Origin: an uncultured Bacteroidales bacterium
Lineage (GTDB): Bacteria; Bacteroidota; Bacteroidia; Bacteroidales; UBA932
Length of the DNA stretch: 42,293 bases
Direction: 5' to 3'
Assembly: GCA_944326235.1 (NCBI GenBank)
Contig: CALVDH010000023.1
Location: 1 to 42,293, forward strand
Of the stretch, positions 26,114 through 33,701 are shown one piece after another; position 1 is the stretch's first letter; each line of letters opens with the position of its first letter. Position numbers and translations under genes: made by a program. Under the pieces are notes generated by a model. It was not told where the DNA came from, did no database searches, and was given only the letters and a program-made list of their open reading frames with translations.

Positions 26114-26905
26114 ATGGCCGGGAGAGACAGATATTATTTTATCTCGGACGTCCATCTGGGTGTCTGCGGATGTGACCCCAGGGAACTGGAGGACCGTTTC
26201 GTGTCGCTGCTCGCGAGAGCCCGGGACGATGCGGCCGGGGTCTTCCTGCTGGGGGATATCTTCGATTTCTGGTACGAGTACCGCTATGTCATCCCGCGGG
26301 GGCATACCCGGGCCCTGGGTGCACTGGCCGCACTGACGGACAGCGGAGTGCCGGTGTGGTTCTTCCCAGGCAACCACGATGTCTGGGCCTACTCCTACTT
26401 CGAGCGCGAGTTGGGAATCAAGGTGGTCCGTGAACCCTATGTGACGGAACTCGCGGGTCGCCGCTTCTGTCTTGGACACGGAGACGGGCTGGGCCGCAAT
26501 GAGCCGGGATTCAGGCTGATCCGCTGGATGTTCCACAACCGGGTGCTGCAGGTGCTCTTCTCCGCCATTCACCCGCGCTGGGCTTTCGGACTGGGCTATG
26601 CCTGGGCCTCCCATTCCCGTAAGGTGAAAAATGCTCCGGAGCGCTCCTCCCTCTACCGGTTCCGCGGGGAGGAAGAGCCCCTTTACCGCTTCGCGGACAG
26701 TTTCGGAAGACAATGGAATCCGGAGCATCCCGGTGAGGGGATCGACTACTACATTTTCGGGCATTACCACACTCCGGGGGAGATAGGCATCCCCTCGGGA
26801 GGACGGATGGTCATCCTGGGATGCTGGGTGGACGGAGGAGAATATGCCGTCTTCGACGGTGAGCGGCTGGAGATCAGCGCTGCGCCACGTCCAGCCGGGA
26901 CCTGA
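26114..26905 (+). CDS. lpxH: UDP-2,3-diacylglucosamine diphosphatase (LpxH-like)
   Basis: 263 residues, metallophosphoesterase. The metal ligands are seen in 'FISDVHLG', 'LLGDIFDFWYEY', 'FFPGNHDVW', 'CLGHGDGLG' and 'YIFGHYHTPGE'. This set and the size fit the LpxH of Bacteroidota, which cleaves UDP-2,3-diacylglucosamine to lipid X in lipid A synthesis. It is the last gene of the ftsX operon. The last 32 bases overlap the convergent DUF4294 gene. Confidence 0.9.
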   Translation: MAGRDRYYFISDVHLGVCGCDPRELEDRFVSLLARARDDAAGVFLLGDIFDFWYEYRYVIPRGHTRALGALAALTDSGVPVWFFPGNHDVWAYSYFERELGIKVVREPYVTELAGRRFCLGHGDGLGRNEPGFRLIRWMFHNRVLQVLFSAIHPRWAFGLGYAWASHSRKVKNAPERSSLYRFRGEEEPLYRFADSFGRQWNPEHPGEGIDYYIFGHYHTPGEIGIPSGGRMVILGCWVDGGEYAVFDGERLEISAAPRPAGT

Positions 26906-27533
26906 CCACCGGCTCGGGCGGATTCTGTCCGAATACGGAGCGGTACAGGACATTGAATTCCCCTTTCTGATAGAGGATCACCAGTTCCTCGGTCTGCCTG
27001 TCGGCTCCTTCCGGGTCGTAGGGCAGTTTCATGTCCGAGCCGAACAGCTTGGCGATGCCCTGCCAGAAACCCGCCGCCGCCCGTCCCTTGTACTCGTTGA
27101 TGATCTCGTATGGCGTGATACCGGTCTGCCGGTCTATCAGCCTCAGCAGCAGTTTGCCCTGGCTGATCGTAAGATTCCTCAGCGGTTTTTCGAATGTCTC
27201 GAACAGCTCTTTCTGGAGGATGTTGATATAGCGGTTGCGCTTGCCGCGCCTGAGTCCGTCCGTGGTGATGGTCGAGTCGGCCTCGCTCAGTTTCTCCTCG
27301 GCCAGCAGGGCGTAGGGGTAGGTCTTGGCGAAGTTGTGGACCAGGCGGTAGTAGCGCCTCCACTCCTTGCCCTTGCGCCTGGCGGTCTTGACCACCGGCT
27401 CGATGTTGTCCAGATAGACCGTATCGCCCCTGTCGTCAATGATGTACTGCATCAGGAGGCTGTCCCTGTCCTGTCCGTGTGCGGCAGTAGGGATGACGGT
27501 CAGGACCATCAGTAGGAAAATGAGATGTTTCAT
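26874..27533 (-). CDS. DUF4294 exported protein
   Basis: 219 residues with a signal peptide ('MKHLIFLLMVLTVIPTAAHG', cleavage before QDRDS). The body matches DUF4294: 'IIDDRGDTVYLDNIEPVVKT', 'YYRLVHNFAKTYPYALLAEE', 'LTISQGKLLLRLIDRQTGIT' and 'FWQGIAKLFGSDMKLPYDPE'. It is predicted periplasmic, function unknown. It is monocistronic, divergent from the glycyl radical enzyme gene, and overlaps lpxH by 32 bases at its 3' end. Confidence 0.88.
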   Translation of the reverse strand: MKHLIFLLMVLTVIPTAAHGQDRDSLLMQYIIDDRGDTVYLDNIEPVVKTARRKGKEWRRYYRLVHNFAKTYPYALLAEEKLSEADSTITTDGLRRGKRNRYINILQKELFETFEKPLRNLTISQGKLLLRLIDRQTGITPYEIINEYKGRAAAGFWQGIAKLFGSDMKLPYDPEGADRQTEELVILYQKGEFNVLYRSVFGQNPPEPVVRSRLDVAQR

Positions 27534-27542
27534 GACATTAAT

Positions 27543-27574
27543 GTTGCGAATATAAGGGATTTCTTTTAAATTTG
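27543..27574 (+). promoter_or_regulatory. Promoter of the glycyl radical enzyme operon
   Basis: GTTG (27543-27546), a 20-base spacer and TAAATTTG (27567-27574). The start codon is at 27742, so the transcript would have a leader of about 160 bases. Confidence 0.55.
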
Positions 27575-27579
27575 CGCCG

Positions 27580-27741
27580 ATGACAGTTTATTCTTACATA
27601 GTAAATATGTACCACAAGCCCGGCAGAGGGCTTTACTCCTGCTTCATACGCTAGGGCGGAGTTGCTGCGGGGTTCTCCCGCCGCGGCCCCTGCGCCGCAT
27701 CAGGATAACATTCGTCAACAATCAATAAATCACATATCATC
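27580..27741 (+). promoter_or_regulatory. Structured 5' leader of the glycyl radical enzyme gene
   Basis: About 160 bases without a credible gene. It holds a hairpin AAGCCC/GGGCTT (27616-27633) and a second, G+C-rich one GCGGG/CCCGC (27667-27681) followed by a C-rich stretch. It does not match any riboswitch class I can recognise by eye. Confidence 0.3.
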
Positions 27742-30168
27742 ATGACAGAAAGAGTCAATATGCTGCGCGAGCAGTCTGTCAATGCCGAGCCTTCGCTCAC
27801 TATCGAAAGGGCATTGATCGAAACCGAATTTTACAGGAAGAACGAGGGGAAATACTCCATCCCCGTCCTCCGGGCCAAGAACTTCTACAACCTCTGCGCC
27901 AAGAAGAGGATCTACATCGGCGACAACGAGCTCATCGTCGGCGAGCGCGGGCCCAAGCCCAAAGCCGTGCCTACGTTCCCCGAACTGAACTGCCACTCCG
28001 TGGAGGACTTCAAGGTGCTCCGCAGCCGCGAGATCCAGCACTACACCATCTCCGACCGCGAGATTGAGAAATATAAGAAGGAAGTGATTCCCTTCTGGAA
28101 GGGCCGTACCCAGCGTGACCGCATCTTCAACCACGTGCCCGAAAGCTGGAAATCCCTCTACGAGGCCGGTGTCTTCACCGAATTCATGGAGCAGAGGGCT
28201 CCCGGCCATACCGCCCTGGACGGCAAGATGTACCGCATGGGCATGAAGGACTTCAAGGCCCGTATCGACGAGCAGCTTTCCCGGCTGGACTTCCTCAATG
28301 ACCCCGAGGCCACCGACAAGCAGGAGGAACTCAGGGCCATGTCCATCTCCTGCGACGCCCTGATACTGTTCGGACGCCGTCATGCAGACGAGGCCCGTAA
28401 GCAGATAACCAGGATAGAGAAAGCTCTGGCCGGAGGTCCTGCCTTCAAGGTGACTCCGTTCTCCGGAGAGACTCAGGAGGACGCTTACAGGCGCCGTATC
28501 AAGGAACTCCAGGACATCATAGAGGTCTGCACGTGGATACCGGAGAATGCACCCAGGACATTCCGCGAGGCCGTACAGATGTACTGGTTCTGCCATCTCG
28601 GCACGATTCTCGAGCTCAACGGCTGGGACGCCATGAACCCCGGTCATTTCGACCAGCACCTGGCGCCATTCTATGAGAAGGAGACGGCTGCCGGCACCCT
28701 CACCCGCGAGCAGGCCAAGGAGTACATCAGCTGTTTCTGGATCAAGGTCAACAACCATCCCGCTCCCCCCAAGGTGGGCATCACAGCCAAGGAGAGCGGT
28801 ACATACAATGATTTCACCAACATCAACATAGGCGGAGTCAAGCGCGACGGCACCTCCGGAGAGAGCGAGGTGTCCTACATCCTCCTCGAGGTGCTCGGGG
28901 AACTGCACATCCTCCAGCCCGGCTGCTCCGTACACGTGAGTGAGAAGACCTCCGACGACCTGGTCAAGGCCGCCTGCAAGGTCATCCGTCTCGGATACGG
29001 CTATCCGTCCCTCTTCAATCCCGATACATACGTCCAGGAACTCGTCCGTCAGGGCAAGAGCCTGGAGGACGCCCGTGAGGGAGGCTGCAGCGGCTGTATC
29101 GAGGTCGGCGCCTTCGGCAAGGAGGCCTATCTGCTCACGGGCTATCTGAACGTGCCCAAACTTCTGGAACTGGCTCTGAACAACGGTGTGGATCCCGTCA
29201 CCGGCCGTCAGATCAGCATCGCCACCGGCGACGCCAGGGAGTTCAGGACCTTCGAGGACCTGTACTCTGCTTTCCTGAAGCAGCTCGAATACGTGGTGCT
29301 CGAGAAGATAAAGGTCAACAACTACATCGACCGCATGTTCGCGGAGTATGCTCCCGCCACCTTCCTCTCCGTGCTCATCGACGACTGCATCGCCAAGGGC
29401 AAGGACTACTACAACTGCGGTCCCCGCTACAACACCAACTACATCCAGTGCACCGGCCTCGGCACCGTCACCGACGCCATGTCCTCGATCAAGAAGCATG
29501 TCTTCGAGGAAGGCCGCTATACCATGGACCGGATGCTGGAGATGCTCAAGGCTGACTTCAAGGGTCATGAGTTCGACCGCCAGTGGATTATAAACCACAC
29601 CTCTTTCTTCGGCAACGACGACGAGTACGCCGATTCCATCGCAGTACGTGTCTACAACGACCTCTTCAAGGCCATCGAGGGCCGTCCCAACATCAAAGGC
29701 TCGTGCTATCACATGAACATGCTCTCCACCACCTGCCACATCTACTTCGGCAAGGTGCTCGGAGCCTCGGCCGACGGACGCCACGCCTTCCTGCCCATCT
29801 CGGACGGAACCTCTCCCTCGCACGGCGCCGACACCCACGGACCCACAGCCGTGGTCAAGTCCCTGGGCAAGCTCGACCAGAGCCTTTCCGGCGGTACTCT
29901 GCTCAACCAGAGGCTGATACCTCAGATACTCAAGAAGGAGGAGGACCTCACCAAGCTCGGTCAGCTCATCCGCGCCTACTTCGGTCTCGGCGGTCACCAC
30001 ATCCAGTTCAACATCGTGGACACCGCCACTCTCCGCGACGCTCAGAAGCATCCGGAGCAGTACCGCGACCTGATGGTCCGCGTGGCCGGCTACAGCGATT
30101 ACTTCAATGACCTCTGCGCCGACTACCAGGAGGAGATCATAGCACGTACTGAGAACGCCTCATTCTGA
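27742..30168 (+). CDS. Glycyl radical enzyme, trans-4-hydroxy-L-proline dehydratase (HypD)-like
   Basis: 808 residues. The thiyl Cys is Cys452 in 'GCSGCIEVGAFGKEAYLLTG', with Glu454 two residues on. The radical glycine is Gly783 in 'VRVAGYSDYFNDL'. From its N-terminus ('LREQSVNAEPSLTIERALIE') to 'RAPGHT', 'GWDAMNPGHFDQHLAPFYE', 'NNHPAPPKVGITAKESGTYN' and 'TTCHIYFGKVLGASADGR', it tracks the HypD sequence as I remember it. HypD removes water from trans-4-hydroxyproline. The active-site loop differs a little (HypD has TSGCVETGCFG), and no proC (P5C reductase) is adjacent, so another dehydratase or lyase substrate is possible. It needs strict anaerobiosis. Its TGA overlaps the activase ATG. Confidence 0.8.
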   Translation: MTERVNMLREQSVNAEPSLTIERALIETEFYRKNEGKYSIPVLRAKNFYNLCAKKRIYIGDNELIVGERGPKPKAVPTFPELNCHSVEDFKVLRSREIQHYTISDREIEKYKKEVIPFWKGRTQRDRIFNHVPESWKSLYEAGVFTEFMEQRAPGHTALDGKMYRMGMKDFKARIDEQLSRLDFLNDPEATDKQEELRAMSISCDALILFGRRHADEARKQITRIEKALAGGPAFKVTPFSGETQEDAYRRRIKELQDIIEVCTWIPENAPRTFREAVQMYWFCHLGTILELNGWDAMNPGHFDQHLAPFYEKETAAGTLTREQAKEYISCFWIKVNNHPAPPKVGITAKESGTYNDFTNINIGGVKRDGTSGESEVSYILLEVLGELHILQPGCSVHVSEKTSDDLVKAACKVIRLGYGYPSLFNPDTYVQELVRQGKSLEDAREGGCSGCIEVGAFGKEAYLLTGYLNVPKLLELALNNGVDPVTGRQISIATGDAREFRTFEDLYSAFLKQLEYVVLEKIKVNNYIDRMFAEYAPATFLSVLIDDCIAKGKDYYNCGPRYNTNYIQCTGLGTVTDAMSSIKKHVFEEGRYTMDRMLEMLKADFKGHEFDRQWIINHTSFFGNDDEYADSIAVRVYNDLFKAIEGRPNIKGSCYHMNMLSTTCHIYFGKVLGASADGRHAFLPISDGTSPSHGADTHGPTAVVKSLGKLDQSLSGGTLLNQRLIPQILKKEEDLTKLGQLIRAYFGLGGHHIQFNIVDTATLRDAQKHPEQYRDLMVRVAGYSDYFNDLCADYQEEIIARTENASF

Positions 30169-31103
30169 TGATGTACCGGATATTCGACATCAAGCGGTAC
30201 TCGATTAACGACGGACCGGGCATCCGGATTACATTTTTCTTCAAAGGATGCCCGCTGTCCTGTCTGTGGTGCCACAACCCCGAGGGCATATCCCGCACCC
30301 AGACCCGCATGTACACCCCCTCCAAGTGCATTCTCTGCGGGGCCTGCGTGCATTTCTGCCCTTCCGGAGCCCTCTCCGTGCCCCGGCGCGGCGCTTCCGG
30401 CGGTATCCGCTGCGATGCCTCCCGCTGTACCCTCTGCGGCAAATGCGCGGAGGTCTGTCCCACGAAAGCCGTGGAGATGGCCGCCAGGTCCTACACAGCC
30501 GAGCAGATATACGCCGAGATAGCCAAGGAGCGGCCCTTCTTTGAGTCCTCCGGCGGCGGAGTGACCTTCAGCGGGGGAGAGCCGCTGTATCAGGGCGAGC
30601 CCATTATTCCCCTGCTGGACTTCATCTCAGAGGCTGCCGCCCGCGACGGGTACACCCTGCACCGTACCCTGGACACTACTCTCTTCGCTCCGGAGTCTCT
30701 GGTGCGGGAGACCCTGGGCCGCTGCGAATTGTACCTGGTGGACCTCAAGCACATGGACTCAGCGGTTCACCGCCGCTGCTGCGGAGTTCCGAACGAGCCC
30801 ATCCTGAGCAACCTGCGCGTGCTGACGGAGGCCGGCGCCGACTACATCATCCGTATACCTTATATAATAGGTGTCAATGCGGATGAGGCCAATGTCACCG
30901 CGACGGCCGCTTTCCTTTCCTCCCTTCCCCGTCTGCCGCGCTACGTCGAGCTGCTGCCTTATCATGACATAGGCAAGTCCAAACATTCCCGCATGGGGAC
31001 GGTCTACAACCCGGATGCCGTGCCCATGTCCGCGCCCTCCGAGGCAGACCTGCAGGCAGCTGTGGATATATTTGCAAAATACGGTGTCCCGTCCAAGTTC
31101 TGA
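30168..31103 (+). CDS. Glycyl radical enzyme activating enzyme (radical SAM)
   Basis: 311 residues. The radical-SAM cluster Cys28, Cys32 and Cys35 lie in 'FFFKGCPLSCLWCHNPEG', followed by a ferredoxin-like insert with two [4Fe-4S] motifs ('CILCGACVHFCPSGA' and 'CTLCGKCAEVCPTKA'), as in activases of dehydratase-type glycyl radical enzymes. 'GGGVTFSGGEPLYQ' is the SAM-binding GGE motif. It makes the glycyl radical on the partner encoded just upstream; the one-base overlap (TGATG) suggests coupled translation. A second ATG at 30171 is also possible. Confidence 0.93.
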   Translation: MMYRIFDIKRYSINDGPGIRITFFFKGCPLSCLWCHNPEGISRTQTRMYTPSKCILCGACVHFCPSGALSVPRRGASGGIRCDASRCTLCGKCAEVCPTKAVEMAARSYTAEQIYAEIAKERPFFESSGGGVTFSGGEPLYQGEPIIPLLDFISEAAARDGYTLHRTLDTTLFAPESLVRETLGRCELYLVDLKHMDSAVHRRCCGVPNEPILSNLRVLTEAGADYIIRIPYIIGVNADEANVTATAAFLSSLPRLPRYVELLPYHDIGKSKHSRMGTVYNPDAVPMSAPSEADLQAAVDIFAKYGVPSKF

Positions 31104-31115
31104 CGGAACACCGTA
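31080..31115. terminator. Hairpin across the activase stop codon
   Basis: TACGGTGT and CCGTC (31080-31093) pair with GACGG and ACACCGTA (31102-31115), each arm with one unpaired base, with an eight-base loop. The TGA at 31101 lies inside it. A weak T-run follows. A second small hairpin CGGAG/CTCCG (31127-31140) can serve the convergent nagB gene. Confidence 0.6.
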
Positions 31116-31141
31116 TCCTTTTCTTACGGAGTACCCTCCGC

Positions 31142-33454
31142 TTACATAGTCATTGACTTCTGGAGCTCGCGGGCTGACTGGAGGAACTCCTCTACGTTCA
31201 TCTCCTTGAAGAAGAGCAGGCCGTGAGTGGTCCTGAGCCTCGGGCTGGGGTTCTGGTAGAAGAACGGCTTGCCGAGTACGTGCTGTACCTTCGAGAGCTG
31301 GTCCACCCAGATGATCTTGGCCAGGTCGCTGAACTTGCCGTCGAGCATGTAGCTCGGGAAGTCGGCGTGTACCTGGGAGGCGTAGCAGTTGCAGAAGGCG
31401 TTGTCGAACACGCTCATGGCGTTGAGCGATACGGGCACGATGTGGGTGGCCTCGGAAGGGAGGAAGCGGTACCATACGTTGCGGTAGCCCCAGATCTTGA
31501 GGTTGCTCAGGTCTGCTTCCTTGCCCCACTCGCGGATGGCTTCGGCGATGGCCTGGAGCACCTTGTAGTGGGTGTCGGGACCGCTGCCCTCGGGGTCGAA
31601 GGCGATGCTGATAACAGTGGGCTTGATGGTGCGCAGCTCCTCGAGGATGGGGGCCACGTCACGCTCACGGTTGGGCTGCTCGGTGAAGATATCGCCGGTG
31701 TAGAAGCCCAGGCGGAGGTGATGCACGTTCTCGTTCTTGATGCCGAAGAAGCCCCATACCAGCTCTTCCTCGAACTCGCGGATCATGCCCTTGAGCAGAC
31801 GGATTTCGGCCGACATCTTCTGGCCGTCGTAGCTGCGGCGGGTCTCTTCGATGACGTCGAGGATCTTGGCTCTCAGCTCTTCCTTGCTCTTGACGCCGTA
31901 GATCTCAATGAAGTCGCGTACCAGGCGGTGGGCACGTCCCCTGCGGCGCTCTTCCATGTTGCCGGAGGCGACGTTGATCAGGGAATGGTAGATGTCCTTG
32001 TCGCGTTTCTGTTTCCATCCTTCGGTGAAGAAGTCGGGATAGTCGGTCATCTCGATCTTGCCGGCGTCCAGGAAGCCGATGGTCTCCTGAAGGGCGTCGA
32101 TCAGGAAGTGGTTGGTCACGGCGTTGAAGCCGGAGGTCATCACGGAGAAATGCGACTCGTTGGTCTCGTTGCGGGATACCCTGTGGATGTGGGGCAGCAG
32201 GCCCAGGAGGATGTCGTCGTGGTGAGGACCGGTGTAGTAGAATGTCTGGTTGCTCCAGGTCGAGGTGCCGCGGGCTATCTTGCGGGTCAGGGAGTCGATG
32301 ACGCTCTGTACGGTGTGCTCGTCCAGACCGGGAATCATGCTGCAGTACTCGTCGGCCTTGAGGTCCTCGAGGGTGATCTTGTCACCGTACTTGTTGATGC
32401 GGTTGCAGCAGTCGATGACGGCGCGGTCGGTCTTCTCCTGGGACCACGGTGAGTCGGCGTAGTAGTGGTACACGGACTCATGCAGCATCGAGGCGGCGCC
32501 AGTGGTGAGATAGAAGCGGGCGTTGGGCAGCTTCGAGAGCACCGAGGCGGGGTAGAGGTTGCAGGGGGTCTTCTCCAGGGCATCTGCTACTACCGGGGCT
32601 TTGGCCTCTCCGGCTGCGAAGATGATGGCTACAGCCTCGGGGTCATGGGTGATGGTCTCCAGGCCGATGGTGATTACGGGCTTGATGCGGGATATCTCGA
32701 TGCCTCCGAGGTCGCTTGCTGCGGCGGCCTGGGTCTCGTAGTTGGTGTGGGTCAGTCGGGTGGTGGAGTGGGGGTCGCTGCCGCGGACGTTGAATGCTAT
32801 GTGCCCGTCGGGACCGATGCCTCCGAGGAAGAATCCGATACCGCCCATGTCCCTTACCTTCTGGTCGTAGGCCGCGCACCAGTTGTCAATCATGAAAATA
32901 GACTTCTGCTGTATGTCCTCCGCGGCTGACCTGGCGTTGCGGTAGCGCAGACTCAGGTCTATCACTCCGTCGGGGAACACTTCGGTGAAGTGCCTGCCGT
33001 CCGCGAGGGGTATCTGCTCGCAGTTGATGAAGATGCCCTTCGAGGCGTCCAGGCCGAAGTCCTCTACGTAGTATTTCTGAACATAGTTGTAGAAACTGTT
33101 GTGCTGGCGGGGGTCGATCGGGTAGAACTCGTCTATCTGTACGAAATGCAGGCCGCGCAGGTCGGGCTTCTTGTTGAGAAGGAGTCCGCTCTCTTCCCTG
33201 GAGGCCGCGCCTTCCTTGGTGTCCCACTCGTTCAGGACCTTTTTAACCCATGCGATAAAGTATTCAGGAGTCTTGCCTGTAGGAAGGCTGATGACTCCGT
33301 CCGGATGCTCCGCCGCCCACTCCAGGAAACGGAATGCGGTGAGCTTGCCGAGCTTGGGAAAATTCTCCACCGTGATGTAGGGGATGTTGGTAGGAAATCT
33401 GTGTTTTACGTCGCCTATGTAGGCTTTTTCGACGTTTGTAAAATTATCGTTCAT
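31142..33454 (-). CDS. nagB: Glucosamine-6-phosphate deaminase with C-terminal PIG-L/LmbE-like domain
   Basis: 770 residues from MNDNFTNVEKAYIGD at 33454; the open frame continues upstream but across the promoter. The N-terminal ~330 residues are a NagB domain: 'VISLPTGKTPEYF', 'FVQIDEFYPIDPRQHNSF', 'FFLGGIGPDGHIAFNVRGSD' and 'THDPEAVAIIFAAGEAKA'. The C-terminal part contains 'FYYTGPHHDDILLGLLPHIH', the metal motif of LmbE/PIG-L deacetylases, and a long region specific to Bacteroidota. Plain NagB is about 260 residues. It would turn GlcN-6-P into Fru-6-P and ammonia; the second domain may handle an N-acetyl or related sugar. Confidence 0.9.
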   Translation of the reverse strand: MNDNFTNVEKAYIGDVKHRFPTNIPYITVENFPKLGKLTAFRFLEWAAEHPDGVISLPTGKTPEYFIAWVKKVLNEWDTKEGAASREESGLLLNKKPDLRGLHFVQIDEFYPIDPRQHNSFYNYVQKYYVEDFGLDASKGIFINCEQIPLADGRHFTEVFPDGVIDLSLRYRNARSAAEDIQQKSIFMIDNWCAAYDQKVRDMGGIGFFLGGIGPDGHIAFNVRGSDPHSTTRLTHTNYETQAAAASDLGGIEISRIKPVITIGLETITHDPEAVAIIFAAGEAKAPVVADALEKTPCNLYPASVLSKLPNARFYLTTGAASMLHESVYHYYADSPWSQEKTDRAVIDCCNRINKYGDKITLEDLKADEYCSMIPGLDEHTVQSVIDSLTRKIARGTSTWSNQTFYYTGPHHDDILLGLLPHIHRVSRNETNESHFSVMTSGFNAVTNHFLIDALQETIGFLDAGKIEMTDYPDFFTEGWKQKRDKDIYHSLINVASGNMEERRRGRAHRLVRDFIEIYGVKSKEELRAKILDVIEETRRSYDGQKMSAEIRLLKGMIREFEEELVWGFFGIKNENVHHLRLGFYTGDIFTEQPNRERDVAPILEELRTIKPTVISIAFDPEGSGPDTHYKVLQAIAEAIREWGKEADLSNLKIWGYRNVWYRFLPSEATHIVPVSLNAMSVFDNAFCNCYASQVHADFPSYMLDGKFSDLAKIIWVDQLSKVQHVLGKPFFYQNPSPRLRTTHGLLFFKEMNVEEFLQSARELQKSMTM

Positions 33455-33476
33455 ACCAGTTCTGATTTTTCTGTCA

Positions 33477-33484
33477 CAAAGATA
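33477..33484 (-). promoter_or_regulatory. -7 element for nagB
   Basis: Minus strand TATCTTTG, 22 bases before the ATG at 33454; no good -33 element. Confidence 0.5.
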
Positions 33485-33566
33485 CGCAAATTTCATTAAC
33501 GGGATGCTTGAAAAATTTGCGATTTTCCCAAAAATTTTGCATAACTTTACGAGCACTAAACGAGCT

Positions 33567-33668
33567 ATGAAGACATATCCCCCCGTCTGCCAGTATTGCA
33601 AATGGTGTCTTCTCCGTTACCTGTCCGCCGTGCATATTCCGGTCTGGCACTGTCGGGCTTGCAGTTAG
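33567..33668 (+). CDS. Possible 33-residue Cys-rich small protein
   Basis: ATG at 33567, TAG at 33666. The 33 residues contain five Cys (8, 11, 14, 29, 32), spaced CxxCxxC and CxxC, like a small zinc knuckle. A weak promoter (TTTG at 33516, 22-base spacer, TAACTTTA at 33542-33549) would start transcription just before it. It lies in the leader of the large lipoprotein gene, 33 bases before its ATG. It may be a leader peptide, a small metal-binding protein, or chance; there is no comparison to settle it. Confidence 0.3.
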   Translation: MKTYPPVCQYCKWCLLRYLSAVHIPVWHCRACS

Positions 33669-33701
33669 ATTAGATCGGGCGACAAAAAACACATTAACTT
33701 T

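Noticed and set aside
27580..27741. Known riboswitch in the glycyl radical enzyme leader
   Set aside because: The hairpins do not show the conserved core of the classes I can recognise (cobalamin, TPP, SAM, THF, glycine).
27730..30051. Open frame of 773 codons on the minus strand opposite the glycyl radical enzyme gene
   Set aside because: It is a mirror of the strongly biased codons of the real gene; its Val/Leu/Gly/Glu-rich product matches no family.
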